DNA from: Cumulibacter soli
Lineage (GTDB): Bacteria > Actinomycetota > Actinomycetes > Mycobacteriales > Antricoccaceae
DNA length: 64,000 nt
Assembly (NCBI RefSeq): GCF_004382795.1
Contig: NZ_SMSG01000002.1
Coordinates: 310,001-374,000 of the forward strand
Direction: 5' to 3'
This document shows positions 28,513 through 36,415 of this stretch, piece after piece (the first letter of the stretch is position 1; each line of letters opens with the position of its first letter). A program made the position numbers and the translations under genes. The notes beneath the pieces are model-generated. The model searched no databases. It was not told where the DNA came from and was given only the letters and a program-made list of their open reading frames with translations.

Positions 28513-29058
28513 ATGACCACACTGCACGCCGACGCGCTCAGCACACTCGAGGCATGGCAGCCGACGGACGCCGGCCAGGAGGCCCTGCGACAGGCCTACA
28601 TCGCCTACCTGTCGGCGATGCCGGAGGCGATGCAACGTTCCTGTGCGCCCGGGCACCTGACCGCGAGCGCGGTCGTCGTGGACGTGGCGCGAGGCGCGAC
28701 TCTGCTGACGTTGCATCCGCGGCTCGGTCGCTGGGTGCAGCTGGGTGGGCATTGCGAGCCGGAGGACGCGACGCTGCGTGACGCCGCGCTACGCGAGGCC
28801 AGCGAGGAAAGCGGCATCGACGGCCTACGGATCGACCCACTCCCGGTGCAACTCGACGTACACCCGCTGACCTGCTCCGGCGGCGTGCCGACCCGGCACT
28901 TGGATGTGCGCTACTTGGTGCAGGCTCCGCCGTACGCCGAGGCGGTGATCAGTGACGAGTCGGATGACTTGCGCTGGTTCTCCTTCGAGGAGTTGCCCGA
29001 GGGGTTGGACGAGTCGACGTTGGCGTTGATCGCCGCCGCGCGCGCGGCGCTCGTTTAA
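28513..29058 (+). CDS. NUDIX hydrolase
   Basis: 181 residues. The Nudix box runs from residue 78 (GGHCEPEDATL...) to REASEESGI at 94-102; the REuxEExGu part is intact, while the glutamate expected seven residues after the box glycine is aspartate. NUDIX enzymes cleave a nucleoside diphosphate linked to another group. The substrate is not evident. ATG at 28513 has GAGGAGG upstream; it begins about 20 bases after fbiB in the same direction, as in other F420 operons. It is convergent with the glycosylase gene, and both stops lie at the tips of an inverted repeat. Confidence 0.88.
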   Translation: MTTLHADALSTLEAWQPTDAGQEALRQAYIAYLSAMPEAMQRSCAPGHLTASAVVVDVARGATLLTLHPRLGRWVQLGGHCEPEDATLRDAALREASEESGIDGLRIDPLPVQLDVHPLTCSGGVPTRHLDVRYLVQAPPYAEAVISDESDDLRWFSFEELPEGLDESTLALIAAARAALV

Positions 29059-29128
29059 CGATTCTGCGGTTGGCTCCACCTACGGTAATCGTGACGGAGC
29101 GCGGGCAAGACTTTCCGCAGAATCGTTA
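29056..29128. repeat. 14-base inverted repeat spanning two convergent stop codons
   Basis: TAACGATTCTGCGG at 29056-29069 is the exact reverse complement of CCGCAGAATCGTTA at 29115-29128, with a 45-base spacer. The left arm begins with the TAA stop of the NUDIX gene and the right arm ends with the TAA stop of the glycosylase gene on the other strand. It could form a long-stem hairpin that ends both transcripts or protects both 3' ends. Confidence 0.8.
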
Positions 29129-30049
29129 TATATCGCGGAAATTCGGGATCGTACGACGAGGGCCACGGCGTGCCGCCGCAATACCGGCGAGCTCGATGAG
29201 CCGCACGACTCGGCCGCGGTGCGGGCGGTACGGCTCCAGTAACTCGGCCATCCGCGCATCGTCAACCGGTGCACCCGTCAGCGCTACCCCGACAGAGGAC
29301 GCGATGTGGTAGTCGCCGAACGAAGGGTGATCCGCCGAGCCCCACGCGCGCTCGGCGACCTCCGCGGCCGTCCACACGCCGATACCGCGGATCGACTGCA
29401 TTGCCGCGGCGGCATCGCACGCGTCGCGGGCACTGAGCGCCTCCAGCGACTGCGCGCGGGCCGCAGCCAACCGCACGGTCGCGCGGTGTGCGCGATCGAC
29501 GCCGATACGGTGCCAGTCGGCGTCGGACAGTGAGCGCAGCACGGCCGCCGACGGCGGAACGCGCATCCGCCGCGGTCCGGGCGCGGGAGATCCGAAACGC
29601 AGCAGGAGTTGCCGCCAGGACGCCAGCGCCTCCTGGCCGGTGATTTTCTGGCTGAGGATCGCAGGCACCAGCGACTCGAGTACCGCATCGGTGCGCGCGA
29701 ACCGCACCCCGGCGAAACGCCGGTGCAACTCGACGATGATCTGATCGCGTGGCTGGAATTCAGTCGGATCGTCGCGCAATCCATGCAGCGCCTCGACTCG
29801 CTCCAGCGCCCAGGACGCACCCGGCCCCCACACCCGAACCACCAACTCGCTACCGGCGACGGCGCTGCACAGTGTCACATCGCCGGACGGCGTACCCATC
29901 GCGCGCCAGATTCCCTGCTCGTCGACGGCGTACGCCGGATCGTATGCGCCGTACCGAAAGTTGCCGAGGGTTCGCGGCAGATCGAGCCGAAACGACAGTG
30001 GGACTCGGGCGCTGCGGCCCGAGTCCCACATTTCGTCGTCGATCGACAC
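29126..30049 (-). CDS. DNA-3-methyladenine glycosylase (AlkA-type HhH-GPD)
   Basis: 307 residues. The helix-hairpin-helix region IRGIGVWTAAEVAERAWGSA is followed by FGDYHIAS, whose aspartate is the catalytic residue of AlkA-like enzymes. It excises alkylated bases such as 3-methyladenine, starting base-excision repair. The N-terminal part (about 1-100) matches the AlkA_N-like fold only weakly. The ATG start is at 30049; a perfect 12-base-pair inverted repeat lies within the first codons (29998-30029). It converges with the NUDIX gene. Confidence 0.85.
   Translation of the reverse strand: MSIDDEMWDSGRSARVPLSFRLDLPRTLGNFRYGAYDPAYAVDEQGIWRAMGTPSGDVTLCSAVAGSELVVRVWGPGASWALERVEALHGLRDDPTEFQPRDQIIVELHRRFAGVRFARTDAVLESLVPAILSQKITGQEALASWRQLLLRFGSPAPGPRRMRVPPSAAVLRSLSDADWHRIGVDRAHRATVRLAAARAQSLEALSARDACDAAAAMQSIRGIGVWTAAEVAERAWGSADHPSFGDYHIASSVGVALTGAPVDDARMAELLEPYRPHRGRVVRLIELAGIAAARRGPRRTIPNFRDI
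29998..30029 (-). repeat. Perfect 12-bp inverted repeat within the 5' end of the glycosylase gene
   Basis: GTGGGACTCGGG (29998-30009) and CCCGAGTCCCAC (30018-30029) flank an 8-base loop. On the mRNA of the glycosylase this covers roughly codons 7-17, a position where a stable hairpin can slow translation or end transcription read from either side. It is followed downstream (minus strand) by continuing coding sequence. Confidence 0.7.
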
Positions 30050-30056
30050 GCGATGA

Positions 30057-30827
30057 TTAGCGCGGCGCCATACGCAGCGCGGCGTCGAACCGAACGGTCT
30101 CGCCGTTCATGTAGTCGTTCTGCGCGAGGAACAGCGCGACGTCGGCGTACTCCTGCGGCTTACCGATCCGCGACGGGAACGGTACGCCCTCGCCGAGGGT
30201 CTTGCGGAACGCCTCGTCAACGCCGGCGAGCATTTCGGTGTCGATGATGCCCGGAGCGATGCAGTTCACGCGGATGCCGGAGGTCGACAGGTCGCGCGCG
30301 GCACAGATGGTCATACCGTGCACACCGGCCTTCGAGGTGGCGTACGCAATCTGGCCGATCTGGCCCTCGAACCCGGCGACCGAAGCGGTGCTGATGATGA
30401 CGCCACGGGCGCCGTCCTCGTTGTAGGCCTCGGTCGCGGCCATCGCCTCAGCGCCCAAGCGGAGCATGTTGAAGGTACCGACGAGGTTGACGTCGATGAT
30501 TTTCTGGAACATCTCCAGCGAGTGGGTGCCCTTCTTGCTGAGCACGCGGCCCGCGGCGCCGATACCCGCACAGTTGATCAATACGCGCAGCGGACGATCC
30601 TTGCTGGTCGCATCTTCGATCGCCGCAGCAACCTGATCGGAGTTGGTGATGTCGGTCTTGACGAAGGTTGCCGAGCCGCCGAGTTCGGCGACCAGAGCGT
30701 TGCCCTTGTCTTCGTTCAGGTCGACGATCGTGATGAGCGCGCCCTTCTCGGCCAGCGCGCGAGTGGTTGCCGCACCGAGTCCCGATGCGCCGCCGGTGAC
30801 GATGGCGGAAACGCCTGAGAGATCCAT
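30057..30827 (-). CDS. Short-chain dehydrogenase (3-hydroxyacyl-CoA dehydrogenase type 2-like)
   Basis: About 256 residues. The classical SDR motifs are visible: cofactor loop TGGASGLG at residues 11-18, NCAGIG at 85-90, the catalytic set Ser149, Tyr162 and Lys166 (IISTASVAGF and AYATSK), and APGIIDTEMLA. It resembles HSD17B10-type enzymes that oxidise 3-hydroxyacyl-CoAs (such as 3-hydroxy-2-methylbutyryl-CoA) with NAD+. I chose ATG at 30827, as the frame to 30887 lacks family similarity. It is separated from manC by a hairpin. Confidence 0.88.
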   Translation of the reverse strand: MDLSGVSAIVTGGASGLGAATTRALAEKGALITIVDLNEDKGNALVAELGGSATFVKTDITNSDQVAAAIEDATSKDRPLRVLINCAGIGAAGRVLSKKGTHSLEMFQKIIDVNLVGTFNMLRLGAEAMAATEAYNEDGARGVIISTASVAGFEGQIGQIAYATSKAGVHGMTICAARDLSTSGIRVNCIAPGIIDTEMLAGVDEAFRKTLGEGVPFPSRIGKPQEYADVALFLAQNDYMNGETVRFDAALRMAPR

Positions 30828-30848
30828 GAATTGCCTTTCTAGTCCGAT

Positions 30849-30869
30849 CCCCACCCGTTCGGGTCGGGG
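30849..30869 (-). terminator. Hairpin between manC and the SDR gene
   Basis: CCCCACCCG pairs with CGGGT-C-GGGG (one bulged C) around a two-base loop. On the minus strand it lies after the manC stop and before the SDR start, so it probably ends the rmlD-GT-wbbL-manC transcript. Confidence 0.55.
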
Positions 30870-30916
30870 ATTGTGTGCTCCGCGCACCGATGGGTGCTTA
30901 GAGCAGCCGATGGTGC

Positions 30917-32005
30917 TTAGAGCAGGTCGTCGCGGCCGCGTTCCTTCCAGGCCTCGACCGCATCCTTGACCCGTTGGGCCTCGGATCGTTTGACGACGAG
31001 GATGCAGGTGTCGGTCTCGACGACGACGACGTCCGGGACGCCGACCACGGTCACGGCTCTGCCGGTACCCGAAGTGGCGAAACTCCCCGGTGAGTCTAAA
31101 AGAAGGGTGTCGCGCGGCTGCGCGAGGCGGCTACCTTCGGCCAGGCCGAGCTCGGCGACCGTGTCCCAGTCCCCCATATCGCTCCATCCCATCCGCGCGG
31201 GCACGGTCGCGACGCGACCCTGCGCGGCGACCTGCTCGACGATGGCGTGGTCGATGCTGATCGACGGCATGTCCTGCCACACTTCGGTGAGGATCTCCCG
31301 AGCCGCCGCGTTATCGGTGTGCCAACTTTCGGCGACACGCTGCACTCGTTCGTATATCTGCGGGGCGTGGTGACGCACGTCCTCTAGCAGGTCGGCGGTA
31401 CGACCGACGAACATGCCGGCGTTCCACAGGTGTCGCCCATCCTCGACGTACTCCTGCGCGGTCACCAAATCGGGCTTTTCTTTGAACGAGCGCACCGCGA
31501 GCGCCGCGCCGATGCCAAGCTCGTCACCGATTTCGATGTAGCCGTACCCGGTTTCGGCGTAGCGCGGCGGAACTCCGATGGTCACTAGGCGGCCGGTCGC
31601 CGCCACCTCGATTCCTGTGCGGACGGCGGCCCGGAAGGCGTCGCCGACGGAAATGAGGTGATCGGCGGCGAAACTGCCCATCACGGCCTCGGGGTCACGG
31701 GCGTGAATGATTGCGGCAGCGAGCGCGATCGCCGGTCCGCTGTTACGTCCGGCCGGCTCGACGACCAGGTTCCGCGGTGGCACCGACGGTATTTGCTCGG
31801 CGATCGCCATCTTGTGCGCGGGCCCGCAGACGACGTAAGTCTGTTCGGGCGGCGACAGCGGGCCGAGTCGCGCGAGAGTGAGCTGCATGAGTGACCGCTC
31901 GTCCGCGCCGAGACGGTGTAGGAACTTCGGCGAACTCTGTCGGCTCAGTGGCCACAGTCGCGTTCCACTGCCACCGGCAGGGATGACGGGGTAGAAGCGG
32001 CTCAT
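30917..32005 (-). CDS. manC: Mannose-1-phosphate guanylyltransferase
   Basis: About 362 residues from ATG at 32005. It makes GDP-mannose from mannose-1-phosphate and GTP. The nucleotidyltransferase signature is VIPAGGSGTRLWPLSRQSSP; EPAGRNSGPAIALAAAII and the FKEKPDLVTAQEY motif are also intact. The C-terminal beta-helix domain of bifunctional GMP/PMI enzymes is absent, as expected with a separate manA. ATGA overlap with the wbbL-like gene shows coupling. The frame extends upstream, but that extension lies in wbbL coding. Confidence 0.95.
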   Translation of the reverse strand: MSRFYPVIPAGGSGTRLWPLSRQSSPKFLHRLGADERSLMQLTLARLGPLSPPEQTYVVCGPAHKMAIAEQIPSVPPRNLVVEPAGRNSGPAIALAAAIIHARDPEAVMGSFAADHLISVGDAFRAAVRTGIEVAATGRLVTIGVPPRYAETGYGYIEIGDELGIGAALAVRSFKEKPDLVTAQEYVEDGRHLWNAGMFVGRTADLLEDVRHHAPQIYERVQRVAESWHTDNAAAREILTEVWQDMPSISIDHAIVEQVAAQGRVATVPARMGWSDMGDWDTVAELGLAEGSRLAQPRDTLLLDSPGSFATSGTGRAVTVVGVPDVVVVETDTCILVVKRSEAQRVKDAVEAWKERGRDDLL

Positions 32006-32937
32006 GTATCCCTGCTCGTCTCGTTGCTCGGTAGTTCGTCGGCGCCGCGTCGTGGCGGCGCCCCGCCGCGGACGGTGGCCGAGCGCTGCGCGATCGCCTG
32101 ACGCGCGGCCAACCCGCATCGCAGTACCAACCGCAATGGCGCCCACCGCAGACCGGAGTAACGCCTGGAGAGGTAGCGGTACGCGCTGCGGTGGTGTTCG
32201 GCGACCATCCGGGAAGGCTCCCGGTTAGCGGCGTGGCCTTGATTGTGTAGTACGACGGTGCCTGGCGCGTAGACCACCTCGTGTCCCTCATCGTGCAGTC
32301 GCGCGCACAGATCGACGTCCTCGAAGTACATGAAGTATCCGGCGTCGAATCCGCCGAGCGAGTCGAACGCGTCCTTACGCATCAGCATGCAGGAGCCGGA
32401 GATCCATCCCGTGGTGCGCTCACCGATCGCTTCGGCTTCGGCGCGGTAGGTGCGGGTCCATGGGTTCGTCGGCCAGATCGCGCCGAAAATGGCGTGCCCG
32501 GCACCGATGCCGATGCTCGGCAGCAGCCGCGCCGAGGGGTACAGCTCATCGTCCGCAGTGGTGATGGCCGGGCCGATCGCCGCCGCGTTCGGCCAGCGGC
32601 GCGCCGCATCCAGCAGCGCATCGATGCTTCCGGGGCCCCACACCAGATCCGGGTTGGCCACGAGGATCCAGTCCGTGACTACCTCGGCGGCACCGATATT
32701 CGCAGCAGAGCCGAACCCGAGGTTGCTGCCGGTTCGGATCAGCTCGACCCCGTCGCGTCCTTCCGCGGCTTCGACCGACCCGTCTACCGACCCGTTGTCG
32801 ACCATGATGACGCGCGGCGGGCACTGCGCTGCATCCTGCAGGGAGTCCAGGAACGCGGCCAGGTGCTCGCCGGGTGAGAACGTCACGACCACCACGGTGA
32901 CCTCATCGACCGCCCTCACCGGCGGCGGCGTGTTCAT
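32002..32937 (-). CDS. wbbL: Glycosyltransferase family 2, WbbL rhamnosyltransferase-like
   Basis: 311 residues. It has the GT2 (GT-A) fold start VTVVVVTFSPGEHLAAFLDS, MVDNGSVDGS, the nucleotide-binding NLGFGSAANIGA and VANPDLVWGPGS, a DxD-like acidic step, and YFEDVDLCARLHDEG. WbbL transfers rhamnose from dTDP-rhamnose to decaprenyl-PP-GlcNAc to start arabinogalactan. Position between manC and the large GT/rmlD matches Rv3265c, though here a second GT lies upstream. It is coupled by ATGA to both neighbours. Confidence 0.85.
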   Translation of the reverse strand: MNTPPPVRAVDEVTVVVVTFSPGEHLAAFLDSLQDAAQCPPRVIMVDNGSVDGSVEAAEGRDGVELIRTGSNLGFGSAANIGAAEVVTDWILVANPDLVWGPGSIDALLDAARRWPNAAAIGPAITTADDELYPSARLLPSIGIGAGHAIFGAIWPTNPWTRTYRAEAEAIGERTTGWISGSCMLMRKDAFDSLGGFDAGYFMYFEDVDLCARLHDEGHEVVYAPGTVVLHNQGHAANREPSRMVAEHHRSAYRYLSRRYSGLRWAPLRLVLRCGLAARQAIAQRSATVRGGAPPRRGADELPSNETSRDT

Positions 32938-35027
32938 TCAGAATCCAGTTCGAACAACTCGCGTACGACGCGGCGAGCTACGTCCATCGAGAAGTGCTCT
33001 TCGATATTGCGCAGCCCCCCTCTCGCTAGCCGTTCCCACAACTCGCGGTCGGTGTAGGCGCGGATGATCTGCTGCGCGAATCCCTCGGCGTCGTCCGCGA
33101 CGAGCACGTCCTCGCCCGGCGTCAGGTGCATGCCCTCGACAGCGATGGTGGTCCCAATCACCGGTTGCCCGTGCGCCATCGCGAGGTTGATTTTTCCCTT
33201 GACCCCGGCGCCGAACCGCAGCGGTGCGACGGTGAGTTTGACGTCATCCATCATCGGGTCGATGTCCTCGACAAACCCGTGGATTGTCACGCCCGGGTGA
33301 CCCTCCAGCGACTTGATCTCCTCAGTGGGGTCGGCGCCGACGACGTGTAGGTGCACGTCGGGAAGTTCCGCGTGCACCAGCGGGAAGATCTCGGTAACCA
33401 GCCATTGGACAGCATCGATATTCGGGGTGTGGGTGAATCCACCGACGAACACGATGTCCTTGCGATCTTCGAACGAGGACCCTGCCCCGGCGACCTCATG
33501 CACATTGCTCAGCAACGTGACGTGTTCACCGGGGGCGTCCGCGGCGAGGACATCAACCTCGGTTCCGGAGACGACGACCGTCGTGTCGGCCGCGGCGACG
33601 AGCCCGAGTTCGATCTGGCGGGTCTTCAACGCCGTGCGCGCGACAGCAGCGCTGCGCGAGACCTCTGCGGTTCGGCGTTCACGCAGATAGTGCAGGTCGA
33701 CGGTGTCGAAAATCAGCTTCGCCTGCGGCGCGTAACGACGGATCAATTGAACCATTTCCGAGAGCACGTAGTGCCGACTCACCCACACCGCATCGAAGCG
33801 CGCGCCATGATTGCGGAACCAGGTGGGGCGGGCTCCGGCGTACGGCGCGTACCAGACTTCGATGCCCAATCGCTGCATCGCCTTGGTGTACTCGCCTTGG
33901 TACAGACCGTCGGCCGGGAAGTAGACGACGTGCACGCCTTCCTCGACCAGTAGCCGCATGATGTTCATCAGCCGGACCGACCCGGAGTCTTTGTCCGGGA
34001 ACGGGGTCAGGGCGTCCATGATCAGCACTTGCTTCTGATCACGGTGCAGCAGGGCAGGCTCGGGAATCGTGCCCGCGGCGAGGTGTCCGGCAAGCGCGGC
34101 GACCCGATGCTCGGCAAACCGCTCTTTGTTGCGCAGTTGATAGGCCTTCACACCGCTGCCGGTGCTCGTGCCATTCGAGACGCCTTCATCGTGCAATACC
34201 TGCGCCTGAGGTGCGACGACAACCGTCTTACCTGCCTCACGCACCGCGAATGCCAGATCGGTGTCTTCGTAGTACGCCGGTGCGTACCGCGGATCGAAGC
34301 CGCCCACCTCATCGAAGAGCGCCTTGTCGATCATCAGGACAGCGCCACTGACGTAATCGCACTCGCGCAGATAGGAAAACCGCGGGTCATTCGGCGACTC
34401 GCCGCGCCCGTAGTTCCAGCCCGACCCGTCGGCGAACACCACGCCCCCGGCCTCCTGCAGGACGCCGTCCGCGAAGATCAGTTGCGAGCCAACGATGCCG
34501 ATCTTCTGGTCTCGCTCGGCGGTCGCGACCAGTTCGTCCAGCCAGCCCGGTTGCGGGACGGTGTCGTTGTTCAGAAACAGCACCCGCCGACCGCGGGCCT
34601 GCGCAGCGCCATCATTACAGGCTGCGATGAAGCCGCCGTTGCTGGCGCGGCGGTGATAGCGCACACCGGTCCATTGTTCGAGTTCTACCTGCGTGGCGTC
34701 GCTCGAACCGTCATCGACCACGACGACCTCGAAAGAGGTCTGCGGCGGATGTTCGGCGAGCGCTACCAGGCAGGCGCGGGTGTGCGCGAACTGGTTGTAG
34801 ACCGGTATCACGATGGTGACTTCGGGGCTCTGGCTGCTCGCGACGGCCGGGCGGTTTGATCCCTCGGACGGCCGGTACAACTCAAGGCGGCGCGGCGCGG
34901 GAACCCGTTTGAGCCGGACCGCTACGCGCCGCAGCGTGCCGCGCACGCCGCGGGTTCGCAAACTGTTCACGGCAAGTCGCTTAATACCTGCCGCGCGATC
35001 AAGGAGGTATCGCAGATGAGTGCGCAT
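32934..35027 (-). CDS. Two-domain glycosyltransferase (GT2 plus GT4-like)
   Basis: 697 residues. Residues about 65-300 form a GT2 domain (VTIVIPVYNQFAHTRACLVA, VDDGSSDATQVELEQ, LFLNNDTVPQPGWLDEL and YYEDTDLAFAVREAG). Residues about 340-690 resemble a GT-B glycosyltransferase (YDTVDLHYLRERR-like FDTVDLHYLRERR, IVFVGGFTHTPNIDAVQWLV, HGFVEDIDPMMDDV and APLRFGAGVKGKINLAMAHG). Such fused enzymes add two sugars to a growing surface glycan. Acceptor unknown; with rmlD and wbbL around it, rhamnose-containing polymers are likely. ATGA overlap with wbbL; rmlD ends 8 bases before its start. Confidence 0.85.
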   Translation of the reverse strand: MRTHLRYLLDRAAGIKRLAVNSLRTRGVRGTLRRVAVRLKRVPAPRRLELYRPSEGSNRPAVASSQSPEVTIVIPVYNQFAHTRACLVALAEHPPQTSFEVVVVDDGSSDATQVELEQWTGVRYHRRASNGGFIAACNDGAAQARGRRVLFLNNDTVPQPGWLDELVATAERDQKIGIVGSQLIFADGVLQEAGGVVFADGSGWNYGRGESPNDPRFSYLRECDYVSGAVLMIDKALFDEVGGFDPRYAPAYYEDTDLAFAVREAGKTVVVAPQAQVLHDEGVSNGTSTGSGVKAYQLRNKERFAEHRVAALAGHLAAGTIPEPALLHRDQKQVLIMDALTPFPDKDSGSVRLMNIMRLLVEEGVHVVYFPADGLYQGEYTKAMQRLGIEVWYAPYAGARPTWFRNHGARFDAVWVSRHYVLSEMVQLIRRYAPQAKLIFDTVDLHYLRERRTAEVSRSAAVARTALKTRQIELGLVAAADTTVVVSGTEVDVLAADAPGEHVTLLSNVHEVAGAGSSFEDRKDIVFVGGFTHTPNIDAVQWLVTEIFPLVHAELPDVHLHVVGADPTEEIKSLEGHPGVTIHGFVEDIDPMMDDVKLTVAPLRFGAGVKGKINLAMAHGQPVIGTTIAVEGMHLTPGEDVLVADDAEGFAQQIIRAYTDRELWERLARGGLRNIEEHFSMDVARRVVRELFELDSE

Positions 35028-35035
35028 TTCGTCGG

Positions 35036-35980
35036 CTACGCGTTCTTCAGTGCCTGCCCGTCACGCTCGATGGCCTCAGCCAGCGCGGCGCGCCATTCGG
35101 GCATCGGCGGCAGACCGGCATCGGCCCATTCACTCCACGAGAGCACCGAGTACGGCGGGCGCGGGGCCGGCCGCACGAACGCGTCCGAGGTGGTCGGTTC
35201 GACCCGCTGGGGGTCCAGGCCGTTCAATTCGAAGATCGCGCGGGTGAAGTCGAACCAGGAGCACTGACCGCCGCCGGTGCAGTGGTAGTAACCGGCGGGT
35301 GCATCGGAGGTCGCGAGCTCCAGCAGGTTGATCGCCAGGTGACGGGTCCAGGTGGGCGAACCGACCTGGTCATCGACCACGGAGAGGGTGTCATTGGTCG
35401 TCGAAAGTTTGAGCATGGTTTTGACGAAGTTCGGTCCGTACGCGCCGTACACCCAGGCGGTGCGGACGACGTACGCCGTGTCGGGAGCGATCTCGCGGAT
35501 CGCCTTGTCGCCGGCATCCTTCGTGCGTCCGTACGCGGTCTTGGGGACCGTAACGTCGGTGGGCTTGTACGGCTCTGCCGCATCACCGGCGAAGGTGTAG
35601 TCGGTGGAGACGTGGATCAGTCGGCAGCGGTTGCCGATCGCGACAGCGAGGTTGCGTGGGCCGTCGGCGTTGACCTTGTAGGCGACCTCCTCGTCGGATT
35701 CGGCGTTGTCCACCGCGGTGTACGCCGCCGCGTTGATCACCACAGGGATTCCTGGCTCAGTCGAGTTCAGGAACGCGTCGATCACCGTGGTGGTGGACGC
35801 GGCATCGGTGATATCGATATCGCCGACGTCCACGCCGGTGACCTGCGGCTGGGTCACACCGTGCGCGGCGAGCAGCAGCATGAGTTCAGTGCCCAGCTGC
35901 CCGCGGGCGCCGACGACGAGGAAGCGGTGTCCGGTCAGTGCCGTCACCGCGCGGGCCGAGAGATCATGTGAGTTACTCAT
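35036..35980 (-). CDS. rmlD: dTDP-4-dehydrorhamnose reductase
   Basis: About 314 residues from ATG at 35980. RmlD makes dTDP-L-rhamnose, the final step. The NAD(P)-binding GARGQLG is at residues 24-30, STDYTFAGD and YGRTKDAGD supply the catalytic Ser/Thr-Tyr-Lys set, and RTAWVYGAYGPNFVKTML is a family signature. The reading frame extends to 36235 but that part reads like shadow. It heads the rmlD-GT-wbbL-manC operon, and is divergent from the first LCP gene across about 435 bases with no gene I can support. Confidence 0.95.
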   Translation of the reverse strand: MSNSHDLSARAVTALTGHRFLVVGARGQLGTELMLLLAAHGVTQPQVTGVDVGDIDITDAASTTTVIDAFLNSTEPGIPVVINAAAYTAVDNAESDEEVAYKVNADGPRNLAVAIGNRCRLIHVSTDYTFAGDAAEPYKPTDVTVPKTAYGRTKDAGDKAIREIAPDTAYVVRTAWVYGAYGPNFVKTMLKLSTTNDTLSVVDDQVGSPTWTRHLAINLLELATSDAPAGYYHCTGGGQCSWFDFTRAIFELNGLDPQRVEPTTSDAFVRPAPRPPYSVLSWSEWADAGLPPMPEWRAALAEAIERDGQALKNA

Positions 35981-36415
35981 CGCCCTCGAATGTAGCGCGA
36001 GCAGGCAGCGCTTGGACGTGATCAGCGCCGTGTCCGGCGGCAGTTCGATGGCGACCGCCTCACAGTGCGCCCATCGGCGCGATATTGACCACGACGCGCG
36101 AGCCGGTGAACGCGGTCGCGACCTGGCTGTGCGGTCATTCACGGCGCTCGCGACCTCGGTGCACGGGTCCGTTCGGTGGCGTGACGCTGAGCACGCACAC
36201 CGATGACGCCGACATCGCCGGCGCGTTCGTGTCATCGTGGATGGTCTGGCGTTCGCTGATCAGCCGGCTCGCATGCGGACCGAAGTATCCACGACACCCG
36301 CTACGGAAGTCCCCTGGCACGCGCCGCGGGCACTTACTGTGGAACGACGGTACCGCTGGGACCGCCGAATGATCGCGCGCCAAACGAACCTATCCAGATC
36401 TGCCGGAGGGCTTGA
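35981..36415. other. Gene-free divergent intergenic region
   Basis: The 435 bases between rmlD and the first LCP gene hold several short open frames on both strands with no family resemblance and no convincing ribosome-binding sites. GGAGGG at 36405-36410 is the LCP ribosome-binding site. I see no repeat or RNA gene; the region most likely carries the two divergent promoters. Confidence 0.5.
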
